64,000 nucleotides of DNA, taken from NCBI GenBank assembly GCA_029263055.1, contig JAJCYG010000083.1:1-64000 (forward strand), in the 5' to 3' direction. This DNA comes from Actinomycetes bacterium (lineage in GTDB: Bacteria; Auribacterota; JAJCYG01). Made by a program: the position numbers and the translations under genes. The notes beneath the pieces were generated by a model that was given only the letters and a program-made list of their open reading frames with translations, had not been told where the DNA came from and ran no database searches. This document shows positions 18,467 to 31,174 of this stretch, piece after piece (positions within the stretch are counted from its first letter, which is position 1; every line of letters begins with the position of its first letter).

Positions 18467-18500
18467 ACAAGCCAAAGTGCAGACTTTGGCTTGTTTTTTT
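18467..18500 (+). terminator. Intrinsic terminator of rpsA
   Basis: ACAAGCCAAAG (18467-18477), loop TGCAGA and CTTTGGCTTGT form an 11-bp perfect stem, followed by six further T residues. It lies 23 bases after the rpsA stop. Confidence 0.92.
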
Positions 18501-18522
18501 GTCCCTTTAAAAAACAAAAAAT

Positions 18523-19695
18523 ATGAATGCAAAAGAACAATTAGAAATAATTAAACAAGGTGTTGTTGAACTTCACGGTGAAGAAGAGCTCCTAAAGAAG
18601 TTAGAAAAAGGGACGCCGCTTCGTGTGAAATATGGTGCCGATCCTTCAGCTCCTGATATTCATTTAGGGCATACAGTTGCTTTAAATAAGTTGAGAGAGT
18701 TTCAGGAACTAGGGCATCAAATTGTTTTTATCATTGGTGATTTTACAGCCATGATTGGCGATCCATCGGGCCGTTCTGAAACAAGAAAACCTTTAACAAC
18801 AACGCAAGTTCAAGAGAATGCAAAGACGTATCAGGATCAGGTCTTTAAAATTTTAGATCCTGAAAAAACAGATGTGGCTTACAACAGTGGGTGGTTATCT
18901 AAGTTAATGTTTGAAGATGTGATTGTGAAGTTAGCGTCACGATCAACGGTAGCGCAAATGTTAGAACGTGATGATTTTTCTAAGCGTTATAAAGAAGGCG
19001 TGCCGATTTCAGTTTTAGAATTTTTGTATCCGTTGATGCAAGCTTATGATTCGGTTGAAGTGCAAGCTGATGTTGAAGTAGGTGGAACCGATCAAACATT
19101 TAATCTTTTGTTAGGGCGTGATTTTCAACGCGAAGAAAATCAAGAACCGCAAGCCGTGCTAACGCTTCCGTTGTTAGAAGGTTTGGATGGCGTTCAAAAG
19201 ATGAGTAAAAGTTTGAACAACTACATTGGTGTGACTGAAGAACCAAAAGATATTTTTGGAAAAGCAATGTCGGTTTCAGATGAATTGATGTTACGTTATT
19301 ACGCTTTGTTAACAGATGTTTCTGTTGAAGCTGTAAAAAAAGAACATCCAATGGAAGCAAAGAAAAAGTTAGCCGCATTGTTAGTGGATCGTTTTCATGG
19401 CCAAGGGAGTGGTGAAGAAGCTCGGAACCAGTTTGAGCAGGTTTTTTCTCGCCGCGAGAACCCAGATGACATGGAAGTTTTTGAAACTTCGGATGCGGAA
19501 TGGGTGGCTGGAAATTTGGTGGCTTCTTCGGGCTGTGCCGCTTCAAAAAGTGAAGCAAATCGTTTGGTTCAGCAAGGTGCTTTTCGGATAAATTCGCAGC
19601 AGATTAAAGATCCGAAGCAAATCGTTAATTTGCAAAACGACGACGTGGTTAAAGTGGGAAAACGTCAGTTTCGCAAAATAAAGATAAAAAAATAA
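18523..19695 (+). CDS. tyrS: Tyrosyl-tRNA synthetase
   Basis: 390 residues. Class I synthetase signatures are HLGH (47-50, HIGH motif) and KMSKS (226-230), with GADPSAPDIHLGH and GGTDQTFNLLLGRD typical of TyrRS. The C-terminal 60 residues form an S4 RNA-binding domain (KSEANRLVQQGAFRIN). It charges tRNA-Tyr with tyrosine in the cytoplasm. It starts 23 bases after the rpsA terminator with no visible Shine-Dalgarno; the leader is A-rich. The subgroup with the long TyrRS-2-like insertion fits the residue pattern. Confidence 0.94.
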   Translation: MNAKEQLEIIKQGVVELHGEEELLKKLEKGTPLRVKYGADPSAPDIHLGHTVALNKLREFQELGHQIVFIIGDFTAMIGDPSGRSETRKPLTTTQVQENAKTYQDQVFKILDPEKTDVAYNSGWLSKLMFEDVIVKLASRSTVAQMLERDDFSKRYKEGVPISVLEFLYPLMQAYDSVEVQADVEVGGTDQTFNLLLGRDFQREENQEPQAVLTLPLLEGLDGVQKMSKSLNNYIGVTEEPKDIFGKAMSVSDELMLRYYALLTDVSVEAVKKEHPMEAKKKLAALLVDRFHGQGSGEEARNQFEQVFSRRENPDDMEVFETSDAEWVAGNLVASSGCAASKSEANRLVQQGAFRINSQQIKDPKQIVNLQNDDVVKVGKRQFRKIKIKK

Positions 19696-19714
19696 AAAAA
19701 AGTTAAAAATAGTG

Positions 19715-19743
19715 TTGACTCGTATGCTGAGTCGTTGTATATT
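19715..19743 (+). promoter_or_regulatory. rRNA operon promoter
   Basis: TTGACT (-35, 19715-19720), a 17-base spacer and TATATT (-10, 19738-19743). A GC-rich discriminator (TTCGCGCAC) follows, as in growth-rate-controlled rRNA promoters. An A-tract lies upstream, like an UP element. Confidence 0.88.
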
Positions 19744-19819
19744 TTCGCGCACTCTGACACAGTTCTGTTTTGTTCAGAAAGTCAGCAGTGACACAAGTTT
19801 TCGGCCTTTTAGGGCCATA

Positions 19820-19832
19820 TGTTCTTTGAAAA
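19820..19832 (+). promoter_or_regulatory. boxA-like antitermination site in the 16S leader
   Basis: TGTTCTTTGAAAA resembles the boxA of rRNA leaders bound by NusB/S10. A second copy precedes the 23S gene. Confidence 0.6.
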
Positions 19833-19854
19833 TTGATTGAATGTGACACTAAGT
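19829..19854 (+). other. 5' arm of the 16S precursor processing stem
   Basis: This arm pairs with 21525-21551 over about 26 bases with one bulged base. The pairing loops out the whole 16S gene, as for RNase III processing. Confidence 0.85.
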
Positions 19855-19945
19855 TGCTTGAAAGCGAGTAATCGCTTTTTTTTTGAGTAATATATAATGA
19901 GTCAAGTCTCTTCGGAGATTTGAGTCGATCAAACTCAACAATATT

Positions 19946-21484
<1,539 letters not shown>

Positions 21485-21524
21485 AGTAGGTTTTCAAATT
21501 AATTTTTGAAACCGAGGTCGATCG

Positions 21525-21551
21525 ACTTAGTGCTCACATTCAATCAATTTT
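21525..21551 (+). other. 3' arm of the 16S precursor processing stem
   Basis: Complementary to 19829-19854 apart from one extra C. A run of T residues follows. Confidence 0.85.
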
Positions 21552-21615
21552 TTTTTTTGCTCGAAGGCAGATTCATATTTGAATTCTGACGAGCTTTAGC
21601 CAGAGCGATAATTTA

Positions 21616-21689
<74 letters not shown>

Positions 21690-21738
21690 GTTTTTTTGGT
21701 CTTTAAAAATATTGATCCGCACAGGGTTTTACTCTGTC

Positions 21739-21811
21739 GGGGCAGTAGCTCAATTGGGAGAGCGCCGGCTTTGCAAGCCGGAGGTCAGGGGTTCGACCCC
21801 CCTCTGCTCCA
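21739..21811 (+). tRNA. tRNA-Ala (anticodon TGC)
   Basis: 73 bases. The acceptor GGGGCAG pairs with CTGCTCC, the anticodon loop is TTTGCAA with TGC, and the T-loop is TTCGACC. Discriminator A is followed by GATT, so CCA is added after transcription. Confidence 0.96.
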
Positions 21812-21823
21812 GATTAGAAGGAT

Positions 21824-22009
21824 ATGAACTTTTATTTAGAGAACTTAAATACAATTTTAATCGTTTATGTTTGCGCTTTAATTGGATTTCTTATTTCTCA
21901 AAAATTTAGAGTTACATTTAGTACAATATTTGGTTTTAGCATTATATTTTTTGTTGTGGGTCCTTTAGCAATATTTGTTGTTAAAAATTGGGACCAAATA
22001 AGTTTTTAA
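21824..22009 (+). CDS. Small predicted membrane protein inside the 16S-23S spacer
   Basis: 61-residue ORF between tRNA-Ala and 23S. It starts 12 bases after the tRNA and is preceded by AGAAGGAT, a Shine-Dalgarno-like stretch only about 2 bases from the ATG. The product has two hydrophobic segments (about residues 9-26, ILIVYVCALIGFLIS, and 33-54, FSIIFFVVGPLAIFVV) and resembles short two-helix membrane proteins. A protein gene within an rRNA spacer is unusual because the transcript is quickly processed. It could be a chance AT-rich ORF; conservation in relatives would decide. Confidence 0.4.
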   Translation: MNFYLENLNTILIVYVCALIGFLISQKFRVTFSTIFGFSIIFFVVGPLAIFVVKNWDQISF

Positions 22010-22055
22010 GCAGCACAACTGATTTTGACTCTCACGTATGTATTACGTGGGCGAA

Positions 22056-22068
22056 TGATCTTTGACAA
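22056..22068 (+). promoter_or_regulatory. boxA-like site before 23S
   Basis: TGATCTTTGACAA, similar to the leader boxA at 19820, overlaps the start of the 23S processing stem. Confidence 0.55.
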
Positions 22069-22112
22069 TTGGATATGTCGATTTTATATCGAGTAGTAAC
22101 AAGGCGAATTAT
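22066..22112 (+). other. 5' arm of the 23S precursor processing stem
   Basis: This arm begins CAATTGGATATG and pairs with 25105-25155 over nearly its whole length, with small bulges and G-U pairs. The stem closes next to the mature 23S ends. Confidence 0.82.
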
Positions 22113-22114
22113 TT

Positions 22115-25091
<2,977 letters not shown>

Positions 25092-25104
25092 AATTTTTTT
25101 TTAT

Positions 25105-25155
25105 CAATTTAATTTCGTCTTATTACTTCTCGTATAAATCGATCATATCCAATTG
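25105..25155 (+). other. 3' arm of the 23S precursor processing stem
   Basis: Ends CATATCCAATTG, the complement of the 5' arm at 22066. Confidence 0.82.
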
Positions 25156-25195
25156 TTTTTTTTGATGAACGCATTATTGCGTTCGTCTAGCTAAA

Positions 25196-25313
25196 TTCCT
25201 GGTGACTTTAGCGAAGGGGAAACACCTGTTCCCATTCCGAACACAGTAGTTAAGCCCTTCAGCGCTGATGGTAGTGACCGCTAGAGGTCGTGAGAGTAAG
25301 GCGTTGCCAGGTT
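25196..25313 (+). rRNA. rrf: 5S ribosomal RNA
   Basis: About 117 bases. The ends CCTGGTGAC and GTTGCCAGG pair, and the loop segments ACACCTGTTCCCATTCCGAA and GATGGTAGTG are typical. It is the last rRNA gene of the operon. Confidence 0.95.
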
Positions 25314-25319
25314 TATTTT

Positions 25320-25360
25320 AAAAAGCCCGATAGGTTAGCAATAACTTATCGGGCTTTTTA
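25320..25360 (+). terminator. Intrinsic terminator of the rRNA operon
   Basis: AAAAAGCCCGATAGGTT and AACTTATCGGGCTTTTT form a 17-base stem with one G-T pair around AGCAAT. The T-run ends the transcript. Confidence 0.93.
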
Positions 25361-25477
25361 TTTGCCACTGACATTCGCCTTACAGCTCATCCTGTTTTGT
25401 TGTGGCTCTCATGGTTAATAGCGATTGGATTTCAGTCTTATTTTTAGTAACCTGTAGCCTAAATTTTGGGAAGGCAA

Positions 25478-26476
25478 ATGGGAAACATTCCTTTATATCC
25501 ACTTAAATTCAAACCTATTTTGAAACACTACCTTTGGGGTGGGCATAATTTAGCTCGCCTTTTTCCTGGCAAAATTGACTCTACAGAACCTGTGGCTGAA
25601 TCATGGGAAATTTCTGATTTGGGTGCAGATGTTTCGGTTGTGGCCAATGGTGATTTGGCTGGTACCTCCTTGAGGACATTGTTAGAGACAAGAGGTGAAG
25701 AGGTTTTAGGTAAAGGAATTTTTGATCAAACAAAAGGAGAGTTTCCTCTTCTCGTTAAATTGATTGATGCTGAAGACCAACTTTCGATTCAAGTTCATCC
25801 TGATGAAGATTATGCGCAACAGCACGAAACAGGAGAACATGGTAAAACCGAGATGTGGTATTTGCTTGAGACAAGTGATGAGGCAAAGCTTTATTGTGGG
25901 TTTCAGCCAGGCGTGACAAAAGAACAGTTTCTTAATGCTGAAAAGTCAGAGCAGTACGAATCATTGCTTCAGTCCTATCAGACACAGCCGGGTGAGGCTT
26001 ATTATATTCCTGCTGGAACGATTCATTCTATTGGTAAAGGGAATATCTTATTTGAAGTTCAGGTCTCTTCTAATTTAACGTATCGCCTTTATGATTGGGG
26101 AAGGGTGGATAAATCAACAGGAAAACCTAGACAGACCCATTTGGATAAATCTAAAGAAGTGATTCAATTTGAAAATAGTTTGTCTGGTAAGACAGAGCCG
26201 CAGCCAATAGAAACAAATGAGTTGCTTCAAAAAGAAAAATTAGTTCATTGTCCGTTTTTTAAAGTGGATAAATGGTCTGTTAAGAAAAGTATTAAATTAG
26301 ATATTGGAGATGCTTTTCGGATTTTTTGTTTTTTTCAAGGGTTTGGAGAGTTATCAAGTGGTCATTTCAAAATGCCATTCCAGCCTGGAGATGCTTTTCT
26401 TATTCCGAGCTGCCTTGATTCTGTAGAGATTTCAGCATCTGATTCAGAAGTTGCCTTACTTAATGTTTCTCTATAA
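25478..26476 (+). CDS. manA: Mannose-6-phosphate isomerase, class I
   Basis: 332 residues. Zinc-binding cupin motifs of type I PMI are visible: SIQVHPDEDYA, KTEMWYLLE and PAGTIHSIGKG, with the YRLYDWGR segment typical of the short bacterial form. It interconverts mannose 6-phosphate and fructose 6-phosphate and feeds GDP-mannose and surface glycans. The start is ATG 25478, after GGGAAGG; TTG 25466 overlaps the ribosome site and is unlikely. It lies downstream of the rRNA terminator, next to wecB and asnB. Confidence 0.92.
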   Translation: MGNIPLYPLKFKPILKHYLWGGHNLARLFPGKIDSTEPVAESWEISDLGADVSVVANGDLAGTSLRTLLETRGEEVLGKGIFDQTKGEFPLLVKLIDAEDQLSIQVHPDEDYAQQHETGEHGKTEMWYLLETSDEAKLYCGFQPGVTKEQFLNAEKSEQYESLLQSYQTQPGEAYYIPAGTIHSIGKGNILFEVQVSSNLTYRLYDWGRVDKSTGKPRQTHLDKSKEVIQFENSLSGKTEPQPIETNELLQKEKLVHCPFFKVDKWSVKKSIKLDIGDAFRIFCFFQGFGELSSGHFKMPFQPGDAFLIPSCLDSVEISASDSEVALLNVSL

Positions 26477-26518
26477 TGTTTTAGAACCCTGTTCTAAAGT
26501 GGTTTTTTTAAGCTTTTC

Positions 26519-27616
26519 TTAAGCAGATTCAAAAATTTTTAAAATTCGTTTTGCGGTTTTCCCATCCCAAAGTGGGGGAATTGTTCTTTTTTTCCATTTA
26601 TTGGCACAAATCTTATTGGTAAGCGATAAGATTTTCTTTTTATCTAATCCGACAATTTCGCTCGTTCCTTGTCTGACTGTGATAGGGCGCTCCGTGTTTT
26701 CTCTGAGTGTGAGGCAAGGCACACCTAGAATGGTGCTCTCTTCTTGCATGCCTCCTGAATCGGTTAAAATCCCTTTGGCTCCAGATAAAAGGCTGATGGT
26801 TTCTAAATAACCAGAGGGCTTGATCATAGAAACATTTTTAAAGCTCTGAATTTTTTTCAATAGAGAAAATTTCTTTAAGGTCTGTTCTGTTCTAGGATGA
26901 ATAGGGAAGACAACTGGAATTTGTTTTTGGATTTGATTTAAAATATCCAAGAAATGAGACAGAGTCTTTTTTTGATCTACATTACTTGGTCGGTGAAGCG
27001 TGAGTAAAAAGTAATTTTTCTTAGTTTGATTGAGTTTCTTCCAAAACTGTAAGGGGTCCCATTGTGGTTTCATCAATTTTAAGCTATCAATCATGATATT
27101 TCCAACAAAGTGGACCTTCTTACGGTCAATCCCTTCACGGGTCAAATTTTTAATCGCATCTTTAGATGGGATTAAAAGAAAATCAGAAATTTGGTCCGTT
27201 AAAACTCGATTGATCTCTTCTGGCATGTCTCGATCATAGCTGCGCAGTCCTGCTTCTACATGAGCCACTAAGATTCCTTTTTTAGCCGCAGCTAAAGCAC
27301 TGGCAAGGGTGGAGTTCACATCACCTACGACAGCTAAGATGTCTGGCTTTTCTTTATCAAGTATTTTATCGATTTCTTCTAAGACTCTGCCGGTTTGCTG
27401 GCCATGAGAGCCTGAACCAACTTTTAAACTATATTTAGGTTTGGGTAGGCCAAACTGCTTGATAAAGACTGAGGTCATAAAGGGATCATAGTGCTGTCCG
27501 GTATGGATCCAAGCTTGTTCTAGATTTTTGTTCTTTTTCCCAGCTAGAAGCAGAGGGAAGATCTTCATGAAGTTAGGGCGTGTTCCTGCCACATAGAGTA
27601 TTTTTTGTTTAGCCAT
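26519..27616 (-). CDS. wecB: UDP-N-acetylglucosamine 2-epimerase (non-hydrolysing)
   Basis: 365 residues in the GT-B-like epimerase fold. Signatures are AGTRPNFMK, HTGQHYDPFM, GDVNSTLASALAA, HVEAGLRSYDRDMPEEINR, HRPSNVD and TDSGGMQEES. It converts UDP-GlcNAc to UDP-ManNAc for surface polysaccharides. It lies on the minus strand, convergent with manA and divergent from asnB. The starts of wecB and asnB are only 64 bases apart, so the promoters share that gap. No Shine-Dalgarno is visible before ATG 27616. Confidence 0.93.
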   Translation of the reverse strand: MAKQKILYVAGTRPNFMKIFPLLLAGKKNKNLEQAWIHTGQHYDPFMTSVFIKQFGLPKPKYSLKVGSGSHGQQTGRVLEEIDKILDKEKPDILAVVGDVNSTLASALAAAKKGILVAHVEAGLRSYDRDMPEEINRVLTDQISDFLLIPSKDAIKNLTREGIDRKKVHFVGNIMIDSLKLMKPQWDPLQFWKKLNQTKKNYFLLTLHRPSNVDQKKTLSHFLDILNQIQKQIPVVFPIHPRTEQTLKKFSLLKKIQSFKNVSMIKPSGYLETISLLSGAKGILTDSGGMQEESTILGVPCLTLRENTERPITVRQGTSEIVGLDKKKILSLTNKICANKWKKRTIPPLWDGKTAKRILKIFESA

Positions 27617-27668
27617 GATAGAAAAGAGCTTAAAAAAGATTTCTACTTTAGAAAAGGATAAAAATTGT

Positions 27669-27683
27669 TATAATCCAGCCATG
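27669..27683 (+). promoter_or_regulatory. -10 box predicting a leaderless asnB transcript
   Basis: A perfect TATAAT (27669-27674) lies exactly 6 bases before ATG 27681, so transcription should begin at or within a base of the start codon. There is no Shine-Dalgarno. Confidence 0.6.
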
Positions 27684-29531
27684 TGTGGAATAGCAGGTAT
27701 TATTTCTTCGGGGCAGTCTCTTCGTCATACTCAATTAACTGGGATGTTGGATCAATTGGCTCATCGTGGGCCAGATGCAGATGGGGTTTGGGAGAACGAA
27801 TCCCTTTCTTTAGGGCATCGGCGCCTTTCTATTATTGACCTTTCTGAACAAGCTAATCAACCGATGCGTGACTCCAAGGGAAATACTTTAGTTTTTAACG
27901 GTATGATCTATAACTACAAAGAGTTAAGAGATGAGCTGGTAAAGAATGGGCTTTCTTTTCAAACCCAATCAGATACAGAAGTTTTGTTGAATGGATATGC
28001 TTACTGGGGAAAAGAGGTTCTCAACAAAATAGAAGGTTTTTTTGCTTTTGCTCTTTATGATTTAAAAAACAACCGTTTGATCTGTGCGCGAGATCCTTTT
28101 GGGAAAAAGCCTTTTTACTACACTCAACTTAACGGACAATTTAGATTTGCTTCTGAAATCCAATCTTTGGTTAAGGGATTTGATAAAAAACCTTCTTTAA
28201 ATGATCAAGATTTGGCTCATTATTTGTGGAAAGGTTTTTATTCTTATACACGAACGGTTTATGACGGGGTTTATTCTCTAGAGCCAGGTGCTGTATTAGA
28301 GTTTGATCTAAACAAACAGCAGCTTAAAGTTGAGACGTTTAAAAAGAATTGTTTTGAACTCGGTTCGGGTTCAGATAATTCTGTTTTTGACACGTGTGAT
28401 CAAAAACTATCTTCAGCCATTGATAAGCGTTTGCAAAGTGATGTGCCTATAGGGGTGTTGCTTTCAGGTGGGGTTGATTCAAGTCTTGTGAGTCTATACA
28501 GTGCTGCCAAAACAGAGATAGAGTCTTTTAATATTTCGTTTCAAGATCAAGCTTTTGACGAATCGCCTTATGCCGATCAAGTGGCTCAAAAAATTGAGGC
28601 GAATCACACAAAAATTAATGTGACATTAGAAGGCCTTCCTGATTTGTTGCCTCATTTAGTTGAAGTTTATGGAGAGCCGTTTGGAGACAGTTCAACCATT
28701 CCAACGTTAAAACTTTTTGAGTCTATTCCATCTCATATCAAAGTTGCCTTAACAGGAGATGGAGGCGATGAAGTTTTTGCTGGATATGAAGATGTTCAGT
28801 TTTTTAACTTTCAAAAATGTTTTTCTTTAATTAAAGGGATGGGAAATCTCTGGGGAAATTCGTTGCCATTGTCTTTGTCTCGAAACTCTGTTCGTCTAGT
28901 TCGTTGGTTAGCCTATACCATGTTGTTGTCTCGAACAAATGGGAGTTTGATGTATGAAGTGTTGTCTTCTAATGGTTGGACCCAGCATTGGCGAAAGCAA
29001 TTGCTTCGTCCTGAAGTGTGGGCACGTACAAATGGGGCTCAAGTAGAAGAAGAGGCTCGGATAAAGTTTCTGAAGTCTGGGAGAACCGATCTAGAACGTT
29101 ACCTGAATTCTCAGTTAGAAAGATTGAGTCAAGCCTACTTGATGAAAGTCGATCGAGCCTCGATGCGTTATGGGATTGAAACGCGATCACCTCTTTTAGA
29201 TGCGAATCTGTTTAAGTGGGCAAGAGGGCTTTCAGGTAATCAACTGATTGACTCAGGCAAACCTAAAATGATTTTAAAAGATCTTTTAAACAAAAAAATG
29301 AAAAACTCATTTGCTGATCGTCCAAAACAAGGTTTTACGCCCCCTTTGGTTCACTGGCTTGCTGAAAAGAAAAATAAAGAATGGGTTAAAGCAAACCTGT
29401 TAGATCCCAACCAATTTGTCTATTCGTTGTTTGAACCGGCTAAATTGAAAGAAATAATCGAAACTAAGAACCATACTGACCGTATTTGGACTCTTCTCTT
29501 TTTAAATGAATGGCACAAAAAGTTTAATTAA
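27681..29531 (+). CDS. asnB: Asparagine synthase (glutamine-hydrolysing)
   Basis: 616 residues. The start at MCGIAGII exposes Cys2, the class II glutaminase nucleophile after Met removal; the upstream in-frame ATG 27615 would bury it. The glutaminase domain spans about 1-210 (LAHRGPDADG, GHRRLSIIDLS, FNGMIYNYKEL). The synthetase domain has the PP-loop LLSGGVDSSLVS and ALTGDGGDEVFAGY. It makes Asn from Asp, Gln and ATP. Beside manA and wecB it may instead amidate a surface-sugar precursor, as many AsnB-like proteins in polysaccharide loci do. That is undecided. Confidence 0.9.
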   Translation: MCGIAGIISSGQSLRHTQLTGMLDQLAHRGPDADGVWENESLSLGHRRLSIIDLSEQANQPMRDSKGNTLVFNGMIYNYKELRDELVKNGLSFQTQSDTEVLLNGYAYWGKEVLNKIEGFFAFALYDLKNNRLICARDPFGKKPFYYTQLNGQFRFASEIQSLVKGFDKKPSLNDQDLAHYLWKGFYSYTRTVYDGVYSLEPGAVLEFDLNKQQLKVETFKKNCFELGSGSDNSVFDTCDQKLSSAIDKRLQSDVPIGVLLSGGVDSSLVSLYSAAKTEIESFNISFQDQAFDESPYADQVAQKIEANHTKINVTLEGLPDLLPHLVEVYGEPFGDSSTIPTLKLFESIPSHIKVALTGDGGDEVFAGYEDVQFFNFQKCFSLIKGMGNLWGNSLPLSLSRNSVRLVRWLAYTMLLSRTNGSLMYEVLSSNGWTQHWRKQLLRPEVWARTNGAQVEEEARIKFLKSGRTDLERYLNSQLERLSQAYLMKVDRASMRYGIETRSPLLDANLFKWARGLSGNQLIDSGKPKMILKDLLNKKMKNSFADRPKQGFTPPLVHWLAEKKNKEWVKANLLDPNQFVYSLFEPAKLKEIIETKNHTDRIWTLLFLNEWHKKFN

Positions 29532-29619
29532 TCTTTGAAGCATTAACATTTTTGTCATCTGCCTTACAAATTTGTGTTGTTTTTCTTTCCTATCCTACTG
29601 ATTCCTTAAGGGAACAATG

Positions 29620-29636
29620 TGGCACGTTCTTTGCAT
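29620..29636 (+). promoter_or_regulatory. Sigma-54 promoter
   Basis: TGGCACG-TTCT-TTGCAT matches the sigma-54 consensus TGGCACG-N4-TTGCW. The invariant GG (29621-29622) and GC (29633-29634) are separated by 10 bases, the required spacing. Transcription would begin near 29646, 22 bases before the next ATG. A palindrome ACAAATTTGT at 29566-29575 could be an activator site. Confidence 0.85.
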
Positions 29637-29667
29637 TAACAGCCTCTATATTTAAAAGGAGGTTGAG

Positions 29668-30054
29668 ATGTTAGCAGCAAAGAAGGCATTTTCGTTTTTT
29701 GGGTTAAAGGTCTATGAGCAGTCGGTGCGATTTTCTGGTTTGGTGTGGGAGTTGTCTTTGTATGGGGATAAACAGCTCAAATTGTGGGAGATGATTAAGA
29801 CAGAGTCCATGGCCTTGCCGCAGTTGATTGCTTATGCCACTACATTTACTCATGACGAGAAAAAAGCGTGTGAGTTTCGTGTGGCAAGGGGAGTCTGTTT
29901 TAAGCTGGTTCCTCTTTTTGAACTGGGTCATAGAAAAGGGTTGTTTACAGAAACAAATTGGGAGGTGTTGTTAGAAGAGCTGGAAAGTTTATCTCGAAAG
30001 TTAACCAATTTGATTGCTGCGCTTGAAGAGAGTCAAGCAAAAGGGGAGGAGTAA
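29668..30054 (+). CDS. Predicted four-helix-bundle protein, S23/IVP-like
   Basis: 128 residues, all-helical in appearance. The pattern VYEQSVRFSGLVWEL, then a variable middle, then EFRVARGVCFKLVPLFELGHRKGL and WEVLLEELESLSRKLTNLIAAL resembles the S23 four-helix-bundle family first found in 23S rRNA intervening sequences. That match is from memory and is divergent. No rRNA intervening sequence occurs here. An excellent AAGGAGG ribosome site precedes ATG. It is the first gene behind the sigma-54 promoter, and its stop overlaps the next start (TAATG). Function is unknown. Confidence 0.6.
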   Translation: MLAAKKAFSFFGLKVYEQSVRFSGLVWELSLYGDKQLKLWEMIKTESMALPQLIAYATTFTHDEKKACEFRVARGVCFKLVPLFELGHRKGLFTETNWEVLLEELESLSRKLTNLIAALEESQAKGEE

Positions 30055-30338
30055 TGGATTTTCCTCGAGTTTTACCTGATACGTTTCGGATTTCTTTAGA
30101 GTTGTCAGAGGAAGAAAAAGTGGCTTTGGAATTGAATGAAAAAAAGCGAAAAAAACGAGAAAAGAAAATAGTGAAGCTTTCTGAGCAGGCAGCTGAGATG
30201 GTTAAGATGACTCAAAAGAATTCAGTCTTGGAATCTTATCGTTGGAGAGGTTTAAAGATTGACCTAGAAAAGCTCCAGTTTATTCTGGCTCGTTTAAATA
30301 AGGAATTAGCTCGTCAACGTAAGAAAAAGCTGTCCTAA
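30054..30338 (+). CDS. Lys-rich coiled-coil protein of unknown function
   Basis: 94 residues, translationally coupled to the previous gene by TAATG. It is strongly charged: a KKRKKREKK cluster at about residues 31-39 and RQRKKK at the end, in a heptad-like helical context (LSEQAAEMVKM, LEKLQFILARLNKELA). The Lys-rich parts suggest nucleic-acid or ribosome binding (inference). GGGGAGG precedes the ATG. I do not recognise the family. Co-expression with the four-helix protein from the sigma-54 promoter suggests a two-component unit. Confidence 0.65.
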   Translation: MDFPRVLPDTFRISLELSEEEKVALELNEKKRKKREKKIVKLSEQAAEMVKMTQKNSVLESYRWRGLKIDLEKLQFILARLNKELARQRKKKLS

Positions 30339-30436
30339 CCTCTTTAATCTACCTCTATTGACTCAATTGCAATCTCACCTAATCTTTGCTAATCTTAATG
30401 ATATCGTTCCAACCTAATTTTAAAGAAGAGGGTGTC

Positions 30437-31174
30437 ATGTCAGGTCATTCCAAGTGGTCATCAATCAAACGGAAAAAAGGGGCTTTAGATGCCAAAAGAG
30501 GTAAAATCTTTAGCCGTTTGAGTAAGGAAATTACAACCGCAGCTCGTTTGGGTGGCGGAGATGTGGATGCTAATCCTAGACTTCGAACTGTGATCCAAGC
30601 AGCTAAAGCTGAAAACATGCCTAAAGATAATCTTGAACGTGCGATTAAAAAAGGGACAGGTGAATTGCCTGGTGTTCAATATGAAGATTTAGTTTTTGAA
30701 GGATATGGAACAGGTGGCGCGGCCATTTTAGTGGAGTGCATGACAGACAATAAAAATCGAACCACTCCTGAGATCAAATCCATTTTTGCTAAAAGTGGTG
30801 GAAGTTTAGCCAGTCCTGGAAGTGTGGCTTGGATCTTTGAATCAAAAGCTTATTTTGAAGTCGATAAAAGTTCGATCTCAGAAGATGATCTTTTTGCCTT
30901 GGTGATTGATGCGGGTGCTCAAGATTTGAAGACCACAGAATCGGTTTATGAAATTACTGCAGAACCAGGTGATTTTGAAGTGATTCGGCAAGCTTTAGAG
31001 TCTAATAAGATTGCAACATTAGAGGCTTCTTTAACTAAGATTCCTAAAGATGTGGTTGAAGTGACTGATCCGAGTAAGGCTAAATCAATTTTAAGATTAA
31101 TGGATAGTTTAGAAGACCATGATGATGTTCAGAATTTGTACTCTAACTTTGATATTCCAGAAGATCTGATATGA
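30437..31174 (+). CDS. yebC: YebC/PmpR-family translation or transcription factor
   Basis: 245 residues, beginning with the invariant MSGHSKWSSIKRKKGALDAKRGK; the longer frame start at 30386 is ignored. Other family segments are ARLGGGDVDANPRLR, NMPKDNLERAIKKGTG and NRTTPEIKSIFAKSGG. YebC proteins act in ribosome rescue at proline stretches (YebC2) or as regulators. It often precedes ruvC, as here; the two genes overlap by 4 bases (ATGA). GAAGAGGG serves as the ribosome site. Confidence 0.93.
   Translation: MSGHSKWSSIKRKKGALDAKRGKIFSRLSKEITTAARLGGGDVDANPRLRTVIQAAKAENMPKDNLERAIKKGTGELPGVQYEDLVFEGYGTGGAAILVECMTDNKNRTTPEIKSIFAKSGGSLASPGSVAWIFESKAYFEVDKSSISEDDLFALVIDAGAQDLKTTESVYEITAEPGDFEVIRQALESNKIATLEASLTKIPKDVVEVTDPSKAKSILRLMDSLEDHDDVQNLYSNFDIPEDLI

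Noticed and set aside
27615..27680. Upstream ATG for asnB
   Set aside because: It would hide the Cys that must be residue 2 in the glutaminase; it also overlaps the divergent wecB start.
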